The notes under the pieces were generated by a model, which did no database searches, was not told the DNA's origin, and worked only from the letters and a program-made list of their open reading frames with translations. DNA of 64,000 nucleotides. Source: Hawksworthiomyces lignivorus. Its lineage: Eukaryota > Ascomycota > Sordariomycetes > Ophiostomatales > Ophiostomataceae. Shown here one piece after another: positions 45,633-56,992 of the stretch. The stretch covers positions 62,001-126,000 of the forward strand of contig NTMA01000055.1 in the NCBI GenBank assembly GCA_002917075.1, written 5' to 3'. Position 1 is the stretch's first letter; each line of letters begins with the position of its first letter. The position numbers were made by a program, and so were the translations under genes.

Positions 45633-46447
45633 CTAACAAATATAGCCTCCGCAGATATTTTGAACCTGCCCTGTGATGTACGACGATTCGTCGCAGAGAA
45701 GCCAGCAACAAAGAGAGGCAACCTCATCAGCCCTTCCATCTCGCTTTATCTGCTGTGTTACAGGAAGTGGTACTCCATTCCTAGACTGAATCACAGCCCC
45801 ATACATCGGTGTTGCAATTGTTCCACTGTGGAGAATTGTTAGATACCTGCTCGTAGTTTTTTGACAGAAGACACTTACGGTGCGATTGCATTGACTCGAA
45901 TATTTCTGTCTCCGACATCGATGGCCGTACACTTTGTCAACCCAACTACAGCAAATTTGCTAGCTCCATAACTAACGTTTTTTGGTGTCCCCTGGACTCC
46001 GGCAATGCTAGAAGCATTAACAATACTTCCTCCGTCGTTCATGTACTTCAGCTCAGCTCGCACACAGTACATAACACCAGTGAGATTAACTGCAATGACA
46101 CGATCCCACTCATCATCATCCTGATCTTCTACAGTCTCTTTTGAAGTGTTGAAATTCTTGGGAAGAATTCCTGCCAAATTGGCGGCGCCGTCGAGCTTCC
46201 CAAATTTCTCCACTGTCTTTTCAATCCAAGAATCAACAGATGCCCGTTTTGTCACATCGACTACTGTAACCATCACATCTCCGCCGGCTTTAGTTATCTC
46301 GGTGGCGACCTTGAGCATAGCAGTGTCTGTTATGTCTGCCATAGACACTTTGGCACCTCGTGCCGCTAACATCTTGGATGTTTCCAAACCCATACCACCA
46401 CCTGCGCCGGTCACGACGATGACTTTTCCGTGAAGTTTAGTAGACAT
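45633..46447 (-). CDS. Short-chain dehydrogenase/reductase (SDR), 253 aa
   Basis: Exons 46447-45879 and 45825-45633. Classical SDR: TGAGGGMG at 13-20, Asp38 at the end of beta-2 (favours NAD over NADP), Asn121, Ser147, Tyr160/Lys164 in YGASK; PG and GTIATPMY follow. Length and motifs match the 3-oxoacyl/alcohol dehydrogenase subgroup. It is divergent from the Zn2Cys6 gene at 47073 and shares with it a promoter carrying a CGG-N9-CCG site, so it probably belongs to the BVMO regulon. A typical role next to BVMOs is oxidising an alcohol to the ketone substrate (inference). Confidence 0.92.
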
Positions 46448-47072
46448 CGTTATAGTTTATATTTTGTCTCGTTCTCTTGTATTTTTGAAATGAGGTAAGT
46501 AAACGGAGGGTGATGTAGTAATTAATTAAATAAATAAAAAGTCTCGAGGGAGCCTTCCTATGTTGTTAATACTAGGAATCCAATCCTTCCAACAGTCAAA
46601 CTAATAAACTCCATTAATATATACTAAAGCAACAGCAAAAGGTGAAAACGCGTCGTAGACTCCTTTATTAGGTTTAGCCAGATCGGAATCCGAAATGTCG
46701 AATTAATGATTCATAGTGTTTAGTGTATATTTGTTTCGGAAATTATTACCGTAGTATCCAAACGCACGGTATGTCAACTTGAAGAACCCTAGTGCTCTTC
46801 TTTCCCCAGGTTTCTCCAAAAGGCTTCTCCGCATAATACCAGGAATGCAGATTCCACCATATGCCTAGCAGGGGTTTGGAAAACCTTTGCCTTGGAGCGT
46901 ATTCCCCGCTTTTCGGTCATGCGAAGTTATTTCCACCATTCTGTGGAAATGTTTGTCTTCTTTGAAAGAGTGACTTTGATCGAAGAGTGCGAGCAGAGAA
47001 TTATTATCGCCGTACTTCATTGCACAGCTTACAAGCTTTGCAAGTGAAGAGAATACTACAACCATCCCAAGC
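46448..47072. promoter_or_regulatory. Divergent promoter: SDR / Zn2Cys6 regulator
   Basis: 625 bp, AT-rich, carrying the N9 site at 46737-46751 and a close CGGAATCCG element at about 46684-46692. Confidence 0.55.
46737..46751 (+). promoter_or_regulatory. CGG-N9-CCG regulon site A
   Basis: CGGAAATTATTACCG. Matches sites B and C (in one orientation or the other) as CGGAA-N3-ATTACCG. Lies between the SDR and the zinc-cluster regulator, so it may mediate autoregulation. Confidence 0.65.
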
Positions 47073-49520
47073 ATGGCAATGTGCAATAGCAGCAATAGCG
47101 AAGGAGGCCGCACCAGGCGGCATCGACAAGGCCGATCTACAAAACAGTTGGCCTGCCTAAGCTGCCGCAGAAAAAAAGTCAAGGTACAGAAGCAAGATGC
47201 TAATGAAGCAAGAGCTGATGTGTGATAATATTTTGCTGTTTTATACTAACCTTAAACCTTTCTTTCAGTGTATTCCAGGCCCAGAAGGGTCCAACTCCTG
47301 CGATCTATGTCTGAAGCTCCAAGAGGCCTGCTGGATGCCACAGTTTGATGAGAGGCGACGCATTCATACCAAAAAGCTTATTGAAGACCTACGTGCCGAA
47401 AATTCTCGCCTTAAGGCCGAGTTAGAAGACCATCGCCAATATTGTCTAATGGAAAATATGAGCAGTGAAGGAATGTCGCCCTTTGCTTCAGAGACCGCGA
47501 CAGCCCCAAGCAATGGAATTGACAGCCTCCAAGGGAACACCTGTTCACTTTCATTGCCATCCATTGCTTCTTTGACGAGACCAGATAATATGATTGTTCG
47601 ATTATGCGGCGGCCATAGGCAATTAAATAGTGATCGGGTCGGCAGACTTCGTTATTTTGGGCCTACTTCCAGTCTTCATTTAATGGAAAGTGTAACGTCT
47701 TCTATTTTGATTCGCGAGTCTGCTGGGTGCATTATGAGCCCATCATGGCAGGACGACTTTCCTGTTGATGTTCAAGAGCATCTGCTCGATCTCTATTGGA
47801 CATACCAGCACCAGGTTTTGCCATGGTAAGTGTTGCCATATGCAACATTTGGGCAATTGTCATGCTAACGCATACTACATAGTATCCACAAAGAAGGTAT
47901 GTTATATGCTAGTTTTTAAGTCTGCTGTGATATCAGTCAGACTACGCAATATTCTAATATTGCATTAGCATTTCTACGTGATATGCGAAGTGGAGATACA
48001 AAATATTGCAGTACCTTACTCGTTACATGTCTCCTCACTCGGGCCGCTGCCATCTCCAATCAACCCGCTTTGCGGGCACTCGCGTTGGCAGATGATGCTG
48101 AAGATGACCCGCCGTATCTAGTCAGAAAATGTGTGCAGCTTCTTGAGAAGGAATTAGATGCCCCAGGTATTACAACAGCGCAGTCTTTACAGCTCCTAAG
48201 CGAGATGCACTGTGCCATCTCTCACGACACGAAGGGTTGGATGTATGCTGGTGGGGCCGGAAGGTTAGCATACGAACTTGGGCTCCACCGCAATCCGGAA
48301 GACTTTGATACAAACCTGTCGCAACTTGATAAAGAAGTACGGCAAGTGGTTTTCTGGAGTTGTTTCAATCTGGACCGGTACGTGTCTGTCTTTTCTTCCT
48401 TTCTCTCTTCTTACACACCTACTCTGTTAAATTATGCCGTATCTAACGTTCCTTGTTTGCAGCGCTTGGGCTTTGTATCTCGGCAGGCCACAGTCAATTA
48501 GATTAGAAGATATCGATGCTAAGCGTCCTGGAGAAGGATCCCTCGAAGTGTCGTCTGAAGTCCGCATGGCAGCAGCATGGTGTTCGTTGTTAGAAATTGT
48601 AGGGATGGTGTGTGAGATTCTGTATGTGCAAGTCTGTTTCCTATTTCTGCTTGTTCGCATGTTTCAAATACCAACCTCTTCTCTTCCCAGCCCTTTCCCT
48701 AATTAATACTTGAAAAGTAAATTATGAAAGCATATTATTAATCTCTAGATGGATGTCCTAACGAAATCACTGGAATAGGAATGGTATTCATACACCTCGT
48801 CACCGAATGGAGACTCTCGACCATAACCTTCGCCAATGGCGCCAAACTCTACACCCGAGTCTGCTCTACGATGCTACACAGCCACCAGCTATTTTTATTA
48901 TGCAGTACGTCAATATATTTCCTTTCATATCGTCGATTAAACGCGCTCATTTTTGTTCCAGTATGCAATATGCGGCTGCTATGATTCTGTTGCATAGACC
49001 ACTAGCACAGTTCGGAAAAGACGCAAGCCTCGCAAGTCCCTCTGCAGAGCTATCACGGCAGATTTGCATAGATAATGCTTGTTCAATAGCACAATACGTG
49101 CAGGAATACTCTGACCACCACGGAAGCGTCATGACCATGTCATGGATATCTCTCCACGTCGTCGCTACTGCAGCGACAACATTGATTGCAAATATCGCAG
49201 AGCGCCGTACGGGAAATGATGTCAGTAACCACCTCGACTGTCTTCGCAAATGTCTAGGAACACTAAATGAACTGGAAAAGAGCCATGTTGTTACTAGAAG
49301 GGTGCGTAAAGTCATCCAGCATGCCATCCGACTGCTTAACCTGGATACTACTATCAATTCGACAGGCACGAGTTGGAAGACTTCGACAGTACTGGCACCA
49401 CTCTCCTTCACACCTCTTACTCCAACTCAAGACCTGCAACAATTTCCTTTGTTTAATCTTCTTCCAACTTCGACAGCTCAGTTCGATATTCTAAATTCGT
49501 TTGAATCATATTTTTCGTAG
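47073..49520 (+). CDS. Zn2Cys6 transcription factor of the BVMO block, 644 aa
   Basis: Seven exons: 47073-47183, 47269-47825, 47883-47896 (14 nt), 47969-48377, 48463-48621, 48779-48904 and 48962-49520. A basic N-terminus leads to the zinc cluster CLSCRRKKVKC-x9-CDLC-x6-C (Cys28, 31, 38), split by intron 1 after KVK. A heptad-like coiled coil follows (LIEDLRAENSRLKAEL). The fungal_trans domain runs from the DLYWTYQHQVLPW region through GWMYAGGAGRLAYELGLHR and QVVFWSCFNLDR to MILLHRP. It is the natural candidate to bind the CGG-N9-CCG sites in the three divergent promoters of this block, one of which is its own. Activator or repressor status is unknown. Confidence 0.9.
47883..47896 (+). other. 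14-nt microexon in the regulator gene
   Basis: Encodes the end of the Cys codon plus IHKE and one base. Flanked by a TACATAG acceptor and a GTATGT donor. It is needed to keep frame between exon 2 (phase 2) and exon 4, and it joins VLPWCIHKE to AFLRDM. Confidence 0.75.
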
Positions 49521-49771
49521 GAAATCGAAGTGTTGATACAATCAGAAATGCGATCTTTTATATTTTTCTTCATAAACAAACACAAAAAGACACTTTGTAT
49601 TTATTATGTCAAATTCCAGTATCTAGACATCGTAAACAGTGATACATCATTAAACTACCACCTTGTATAAAAATCTTCGAGTAGATGTGATCTTGATGTA
49701 ATTTTGATTTTGAGACTGGCAAAGGTAACTTACTGCGGGCTACCACAATATTGAATGAGAGAAGATTGCTG

Positions 49772-52119
49772 TTACTTCTTTTCAACAGTATTGACCCCGT
49801 TAGTTTCCAGGTCATTCAAATTTCCTATTCTCGATGGAACGGGGGGAAAGTCAATATTTTCCGGGTCCAGGTAAGTTGTCCTAGAACTGCCATCATAATC
49901 TGCAAGGGTGAAGCCACTTGCGAACCAGCCCATTGGGTTGCCGTTTAACTCTTCCATGTATGTATAATCGAAGTCTTCCCAACGGGGATTCTCCATAGCT
50001 ATCATTTGACATAATGCGTTTCCGGGAAAATAAACTTGCTGGTGGTTAGTCACACCTCAAACACTAGTATTACAAGAATCAAAAGCAATAAAGAACATAC
50101 CAATGTTTCGTCCATCGATACGAGGCTTGAACCAGCACCGACACTATAGATTTCGTCAGATAGACACCAGTTGTAGGTATTAAAATGATTACCTCTCACC
50201 CTTTGCCCAAAAATTGTGCCTTTGTTATAAGATGCTGAATGTGCAGTGTACTGCTTGACACGCTCCGTCCTAACAGCAACATCAGCGGGCTTTTCTCTCT
50301 GCTATTTCACCCAATATGGGAATAATACCTGACACATATGCTCTTGATCTTTTCCAATTGCATCTTTTTAATGCATTTAATAGCGTAGGCGCATTCTAAC
50401 TCAACTGCAAGATATGCATTACCCGCACCAGGCGCAGCATTTGGCCCGAGAAATAAAAATGCATTGGGCATTTTGTCCGTCAGAATTCCTAAATAGGCTT
50501 CAGGTTCAGGGCTCATTACTTGGTCCCAAGCTATTCCATCTCGGCCAATCATTGGGAAACGGCTCCTAAAATCACTTTTGCAAGTTAACTTGAGCCCGGC
50601 GGTCACGAGAAACGTAAAAATAAAAATAAAAATAAAATAGAAAAACAAGGAGGAGGGGGGAAGCAAAAATCGCGGAATAATCGGCAGTATGTACATACCT
50701 AATGAATCCAGTTGCCCAAATAATGGCGTCGCACTCATGTAATTTCCCATCTGCAGTAACAATTCCTTTTTCTTCAACCCGTGCGATTCCCTGGGGGATC
50801 CATTCTACGTTCTCCTTTACCACAGCCTCTAAGTAGCCGGGCCCAGGGACCAACCGTCGGCAGCCAGGAGGAAAATCTGGAAGTAATGTCTGAAGAATCT
50901 CTGGCCTATTTTCCAAAGCTTTCTTCATATGTTCTCTGAACTGAGTCTCCATCTTTTGTTGATCGGCAGTTCCATACTTGAAACTATCTTCGGTCATCAA
51001 TTCCATCATAGTATCTTCAATATAGCGGCGATAGGAATGATACACTTGAGGATCTTTAGACCACTGCGATTTCTCATCTTCTCCATAGGCAACTGATTTA
51101 AAATGTTAGTAAAGGCCCTCTTCAGTTATATGCCATCATTTTTGTCGTGTTACTTACAGTTGCCTTGATCAAGTGCATTTCTCTTTTTAAGTTCTTCCGC
51201 ACCGAATCCGTAAGGAGCAATCCAATTTCTATAAAATGGTGTAAATTTCTGAGCACAGCCTCAGATTAAAAAGAAGACCATGCTAGAACGTACTGAGACC
51301 TCATATATTGCTGAATCTGTTTGGCCATCGGCTGAATCTGAGGGAGAATTTGTACACCCGTTGAGCCACCTCCAACAAGAGCGATTGTTTTTCCTGTGGC
51401 ATCAAATGATTCATCATAGCAAGCACTATGCATATACGGTCCCTTGAAAGAGCGCAGGCCTGGAATATCGGGGAACTCCCAGTTGTTGAGTTGGCCCCAA
51501 CCGAGCATCAGGATGTTGGCCTCATCGTCGATGATCTATTATGGTTAGTTCTTATTGCGCCAATACAAAATAATCCAAATAGGGTTCCATATCTAACTCA
51601 CCTTATCAGTTGTCTTGTCGAGAATTTTCAACTTCCAGCTGCCAGTTTCTTCGTTCCATTGAGCATGCTTGACAAGATGCTGGAATTTCACAGATCTTTG
51701 AATGTCGTACTTGGTTGCCACAGACTTGATGTATTCGTGAATTTCTTTACCACCAGCATAATATGACGACCAGTTAGGATTGTCTTCAAAGAGAAAAGCG
51801 AAACAGGGCGCAGGTACGTCACAGGCAACGCCTGGGTATCTATTTTCCAGCCACACGCCTCCTACATCTGAGAAGCTATTAGTTATTGGCGTTTTCAATA
51901 GTGCTTAATCATCTTTCCATCCTACAAACCGTTGTTCTTTTCATAAATTTGGAACGTTATGCTGTCACCCAAATGTTGGCGAAAGCGAATCGTTGTCGTA
52001 ATGCCGGCTATCCCGGCGCCGACGCAAACGACGCGAAGCTTTCTTCCTGGCTCATCAATCGGCCTGTTGATGATAGGGACTTCGTAGTCTGCGTAATGTG
52101 GTTGGTAAGGGTACACCAT
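49772..52119 (-). CDS. Baeyer-Villiger monooxygenase (BVMO 1), 592 aa
   Basis: Nine exons: 52119-51930, 51861-51602, 51535-51294, 51228-51158, 51092-50699, 50574-50329, 50269-50200, 50143-50101 and 50034-49772. FAD loop GAGIAG at 34-39, ENRYPGVACDVP after it, BVMO-type fingerprint FKGPYMHSACYD at 180-191, NADPH loop GGGSTG, WATGF, then CRCWFK and VYFPGN near the end. These enzymes insert oxygen next to a ketone to give an ester or lactone using FAD and NADPH. Several frames between 50100 and 50330 look broken until a 59-nt intron ending at GTTAG and a 56-nt intron are recognised, so the gene appears intact. It is divergent from the TRI12-type pump with an N9 site between. Confidence 0.9.
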
Positions 52120-52767
52120 GATTAGGTAGCTTTTCCCACAAAAATGTTGATTTCTATTTTACAAGCGAAGTTAAGTGATCAGAATAACTAAGTAGAAGAA
52201 ATAATTTTCTAATATTCCACTAATACATTTTATCCGATGGACAGCTCATCCAGATTTCCACTTCGTCTAGCCTCCCTTTTTATCGAGTGATTGCTCTGCT
52301 TACTTTGACTTTGTTTTGCTTTGTCTAATATCCATGCAGTTCAATATTTTGGGTGCTGTCTCTCAAGGCACAGATCAGCCATTTCCGATGTCTCTTGAGC
52401 TAATGACCAGAGTCTGTGGAGTAAGTAAATCAGTAGACCCACATCCACCGGAATCAATTACCGATCAAAGGTAGCTTTCCCCGGATATCGGTAATCCACG
52501 CTCTTGATTGTGGGGATTAATGTACTTAAATTTCTAGGGTTTCTCAAAATCCGGGGAACCAGGGCGTTTTCAGGAATCGATCATCGTCTTGGATAGTTTG
52601 CGATCGTACACAGTATGTGAATAAATACAGATCTTCGGACTCTCACTTTTGCAAGTGAACGTTTCCATAGAACTTCCTTCAATTAATCTCTCCATCTCAG
52701 CCTTCTTTCTTTCCAATTTATGTCAATTTTCCCGTGTAGAGGAGGCTTTCTTAGAGCGCTTATAATC
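52120..52767. promoter_or_regulatory. Divergent promoter: BVMO 1 / TRI12-type MFS
   Basis: 648 bp. Carries the N9 site at 52449-52463 and, 25 bp further, a half-site TCGGTAAT at 52488-52495 that repeats the ATTACCG arm in the opposite sense. Confidence 0.55.
52449..52463 (+). promoter_or_regulatory. CGG-N9-CCG regulon site B
   Basis: CGGAATCAATTACCG, same arms as site A (CGGAA ... ATTACCG). Located between BVMO 1 and the MFS gene. Confidence 0.65.
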
Positions 52768-54946
52768 ATGTCTGCTAAGGAGCCGAGCTCAGTTCACATG
52801 ATTGAGGATCAACTAAAGGAAACGGCTATCGTTGAGAGTACAGACAATGTTCCTGCAGCAGATATAACGGTCAAGGAAGAAAGAACCACTGCAAAAGCAT
52901 GGCTCTGCATCATTGTAACACAGCACTATTACAAGCCTCCAACTTGGCAAACAAACCGACTGTTGACTCTGCTAACGAACGCCACTTTAGTTTCTGACTT
53001 TATCATTTGGAGCTCCATTCTGGTAAGATTGCCTTTGTTTTATTATCTTTTTTTCATGCACACAGCGTATATCAACAACACTCGACATTATTCTGATGTT
53101 GAAATAGGGCCACACCAACCACGGCTGCAATTTCTTCACAACTTCTAGGTAGCTTAGGTTCATCCGAGCTCTCCGCCTGGGTCGTTCCATGTATTACCAC
53201 CGCCGCTACTGTAACTATCCTCCTATTCGGCGTCACTTCGGATCTCTTCGGCCGCCGAATCTTCTTGCTCGCGTCTTGTGTATTTGGCGCTGTTGGCTAC
53301 ATCGTCTGCGCAAGAGCATACTCGACCGGAATGCTCATTGGTGGTCTTGTTCTAAACGGTTGTGCAAGCGGGATGTCCGGTGTTGCACTAATTGCCGTTC
53401 CTGAGCTTATTCCCAATAAATACCGTCATATTGGCGTTGTTCTCGCGGATGCTATCGTTTACATATTTATCATAATTGGTCCAGTTGTCGGTCGCTACAC
53501 GATTGTGTACGGAGGTGAGAGATGGAGATACCTCTATTGGGCAGGATTTATTGCAGAGGCGATTACATTTTTGGGGTTAGCATTTCTTTACTGTGAGTCA
53601 AATTTTCGAACGTGCCAACTTTCCTCATCTTAGAGTTCCGATTAACACGTTATGCTTATAAGTTCCACCGAAACACCCGCGAGGTATTCCATACAGCGAT
53701 GCCCTCAAGGGACTTGATTGGATAGGCGGAATTTTATTTACCGCTGGCGCCGTCCCTGTGCTCGTGGGCATCGTCAACACCACATATATGAGTAGCACTG
53801 ATGCCCGTGTACTTGCACCTCTGATCACCGGTATTGGACTGATCATTGCCTTCGGGGTGTGGGAAACATTTACTCAAGTCAAATATCCCTTTTGCCCGAG
53901 AGAGATATTTGCCAGTCACAATGGTCGCGAGTTTGCCGTTCCTTTTTGTTTAACATTTATCGTCGTCGGGTTTTTCTATTCTTGCAGCGTCGTCTACCCA
54001 TCCATGCTGAGTATGCAGCTACAAGTTCCCTTGCCTATGGACGATGTTCTCTTTCTAACTTACATTGAAAAGATGCTTTTTACATCGATGCTACAACACC
54101 TACTTCAACGCAGCTTTTGTTAACACTGCCATCCAGCCTGCCACTCCCTACAGGTGCCTTGATTTTGACGTATTTTGGGCGCAAAATCGGACATTGGAAA
54201 TGGACTATGACTGCATCTATGATATCGATGGTCCTCTGGGGTGGGCTTCTCTCGTTGATCACTCCGTATAATAAAGGCATGATGATCACATTTGTCGCTC
54301 TCAACCAGCTCTCTTACGGATGGGCCGCGTATTTGAGTGTTGTAGGTGCTCCTTCTACCTGAATGCCTTGAGAATGATATTGGAAAGATGTGAGCTGACA
54401 GGTGCCGATGAGATAGACATATACGCAATTAGGTGTCCAGCAAGAGAATTTGGGCATATCCGGAGGCCTAGCTGGTACTGCCCGTTATGCTGGGGGTGCA
54501 GTTGCCTCAGCTGCCTTTTCCAGCGCCATTAGCAATGGCATTGCAAAGCGTAGCGCAGAACTAATTCCATCAGCCGCTCTTAACGCTGGGCTGCCAGAAG
54601 CCCTTCTAGACCAAGTTCTTGCTGCTGCTTCAGGCGGTGCTATCGCCCTATCCAAAATTCCGGGCGTTAGTCAAGATGTTATAGAGGCTGTTACTATTGC
54701 TTATAAATGGTCTGAAGCCTATGGATTCCGGTAAATCTTCCTCGAGATTTTATTAAATCACTGTTAACATTCCTGAAAACATATCGTACTAATACATATA
54801 GCAATGCTGCCTTCGCCTCACTTGCTTTTGGGGTTGTCGGGATCATCCTATGCTTATTTTTGGAAGACATCACTCCAAAAATGACCGATAAAATTGAGAT
54901 CTTTTTGGAGAACGATGCTCTAGCCGAAAAGAATAAATTCCATTAA
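52768..54946 (+). CDS. TRI12-type MFS efflux pump, 575 aa
   Basis: Seven exons: 52768-52914, 52991-53022, 53108-53592, 53663-54010, 54073-54345, 54433-54730 and 54802-54946. An ATG at 52720 is in frame but would add only 16 residues lacking family support. Helices begin at KAWLCIIFLTLSFGAPFW. GVTSDLFGRR matches the loop 2-3 signature, NGCASGMSGV helix 4, and YFPPKHPRGIP starts the central loop. GHWKW and GISGGLAGTARYAGGAV lie in the second half, as in trichothecene-efflux (TRI12/siderophore) proteins. It probably exports the substrate or product of the BVMO block from the cell. Divergent from BVMO 1. Confidence 0.88.
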
Positions 54947-55465
54947 TATTATTTTCAAGACAGCATTTGTTTTCTTCCTGTTGCGGCGTTGCCTCAAAGT
55001 GTGAAGCTCTGCGAGAGGTCTTGAGGTTTTGCAATATAGGTTGGCCTTAGTTCTATATACCTTTATGTATCGAGGTGTAAGACTTCTTCAAACAAATTAC
55101 GAGTAAGCTAGGTAGTAATAAGCATAATGAGATACCAAAGTATATTTAGTAAAATATTATCAAAATTATTGCATTTTATTATACAGGACTTGTCAGCCTG
55201 AGTAACAGGAAGAGAAACCTCCTCTCCTCACAAGTCGGTGGTATATTTGAATTCAGGGACGCCAATGTTGCAGTTTCTATGGCTTCCACAATGTCATACT
55301 GAGTTAGGGGCCTGGTAAATCCACGAGATCAACATTTCAGGAGCTATCCAACTTGTTCAATGATTATATGCTGCAACCAATTTTGGTCCAAATATCCCCT
55401 TACGACGTTTCTCAAATAGACTACACATAGCCAAGTCGTTCAGTCAGCGGTAGAACTGCGTCAAC
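54947..55465. other. Convergent 3' region
   Basis: 519 bp between the MFS and SDR 3' ends, AT-rich. I see no gene or repeat in it. Confidence 0.5.
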
Positions 55466-56314
55466 TCAGTAAGATTTACCGCTCATGATTTGTTTCATTG
55501 TCTCATTACAATAGTCAGGCTGCTTCCGGTCAAAGACTTCGCCAGCGCTGATTTCCATAGCCCTCCCTGTCGCATTCGGATCCTTGACAAGATCAAGAAC
55601 CGCTTGTACAACTTCTTCTATTGGAGTTAATTCAGATTGTGGAAACTGAGCCCAGATATCATTTGTGAAAAGTGTTGTTTTGATAGCTCCAGGCAAAATA
55701 CTGTTAACCCTAATATTCTCCGATTGCAGCTGCTCGCTCATCGACCGCATCAAGCCCAGTACGCCATGTTTAGCCGCCGCATAAAGGGGCAGTTCTGGAG
55801 ATGCATAAATTGAAGCAGCTGGGAACATAATAAAATTTCAGTTTAACGTACGCCTTATGTTCATTAGTTCATTACGTGAAGAACACATACCAGAAGCTGT
55901 TGTGACTATGGTCCCTCCAGGTGTCGGATTTCGTCTCATATAATGCATCGCCAAGTAGCTGGTAAACACGACACCTTTAAAGCAAATATCTCCGACTAAC
56001 ATAGATGGTTCTTTAGGTGGCCAGGATATTTCAGGATCATAAAAATCGGCTCTCCCAGCAATCCCAGCGTTAGCAAAAACAAAATCGATATGGCCCCATC
56101 TTCTGAATACAATCTCAAATGCAGACTGTTGCTCGTCGTACTTGGTAACATCCACCGTTATAAATTGAGCATTGTCTCCCAATAATCGAGAGGCTTTTTC
56201 ACCAACAGCTTCATTAATGTCAAGAAGAGCCACAGACCACCCTTCTTTCACAAGGGCAGATGCCACAGCAAAGCCCATTCCGGCACCACCTCCTGTGATG
56301 ACTGCAACCGACAT
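55466..56314 (-). CDS. Short-chain dehydrogenase/reductase with altered tetrad, 258 aa
   Basis: Exons 56314-55891 and 55818-55466. SDR fold with TGGGAGMG at 7-14, Asp32 after beta-2 (NAD preference), NAG near 82-84, Ser141 and Tyr154/Lys158 in YAAAK. The Asn of the usual NxxG helix-4 motif is replaced by Cys111 (CFKG), whereas both other SDRs in the window keep it. The Ser-Tyr-Lys triad is intact, so activity is likely but perhaps changed. Divergent from BVMO 2 with two N9 sites between them, supporting a shared regulon with the rest of this block. Confidence 0.9.
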
Positions 56315-56576
56315 GGTCTTATAAGAACAATAGCTTTTGGTTTTCGAGCCTAGATGTTTTGTTTTGTCTTGTTTTTAATGTATGAATATTTGACAAAGGC
56401 TGGGATAATGTTGATGATCACTAGCGGTTGATTTCCTTCCTTTCTTTTTCGTACTCCTTGCTTGTTTTTCCGCCAGAAAATTTTCCCCCGGAATCGCTGC
56501 TTCGTTTCTTCTAGTACTGCGGTCATCTTTTCATTAAAATTACTAGTCAATTTTCAGCTGTCTAATACACGGAGCT

Positions 56577-56591
56577 CGGTAATATTTTCCG
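56577..56591 (-). promoter_or_regulatory. CGG-N9-CCG regulon site C
   Basis: On the minus strand it reads CGGAAAATATTACCG, 13 of 15 positions identical to site A and conserved in both arms with sites A and B. Confidence 0.65.
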
Positions 56592-56809
56592 AGCAAAGAC
56601 TGCGTGCTAACGATGTCCAAAATTGTCATCGGCCTTAGTCTCCGCACGCCGTTGGCATTCTCCGGAGCCAATCCAATACAACAGACAGCGAAACTTTGTT
56701 CACATCCGGAGCCGATTTCAAGACTCAGTAAATAACATAGACTAATAATCTTGCTTCTAAAGAATAATCTAAAATTCTATAGCTAAATCTCGATGAAGTA
56801 TCCCTGTTA

Positions 56810-56824
56810 CGGTAAACTATGCCG
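56810..56824 (-). promoter_or_regulatory. CGG-N9-CCG site D (looser match)
   Basis: On the minus strand CGGCATAGTTTACCG. Same spacing and a TTACCG arm. Second N9 site in the SDR/BVMO 2 promoter. Confidence 0.5.
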
Positions 56825-56992
56825 AGAATAAATCCTAGTATTCATCATGTTTGTTCGTAGCCCAGTTGTATATCTTAATTCTAGCTGTTTCTCACGGTCT
56901 ACAATCTGCTCGTCATATACCTTTTAATTCCAGTTTTTATCTTCATTTCCGTTACCAACAAAGTCAAATTCTGCAAAGTCTAATTTCAATTT

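Larger units (their letters stand above)
56315..56992. promoter_or_regulatory. Divergent promoter: SDR / BVMO 2
   Basis: 678 bp with two CGG-N9-CCG sites (56577-56591, 56810-56824) and two TCCGGAGCC elements at about 56660 and 56706. Confidence 0.55.

Noticed and set aside
48622..48778. Extra small exon (MDVLTKSLE) or frameshift in the 47073 regulator
   Set aside because: A CTAAC branch site followed by an AATAG acceptor shows this stretch is the end of a 157-nt intron; direct joining gives the family consensus.
50144..50330. Apparent frameshift or pseudogene damage in BVMO 1
   Set aside because: Introns 50270-50328 and 50144-50199 restore a continuous reading frame with the expected CRCWFK and VYFPGN motifs.
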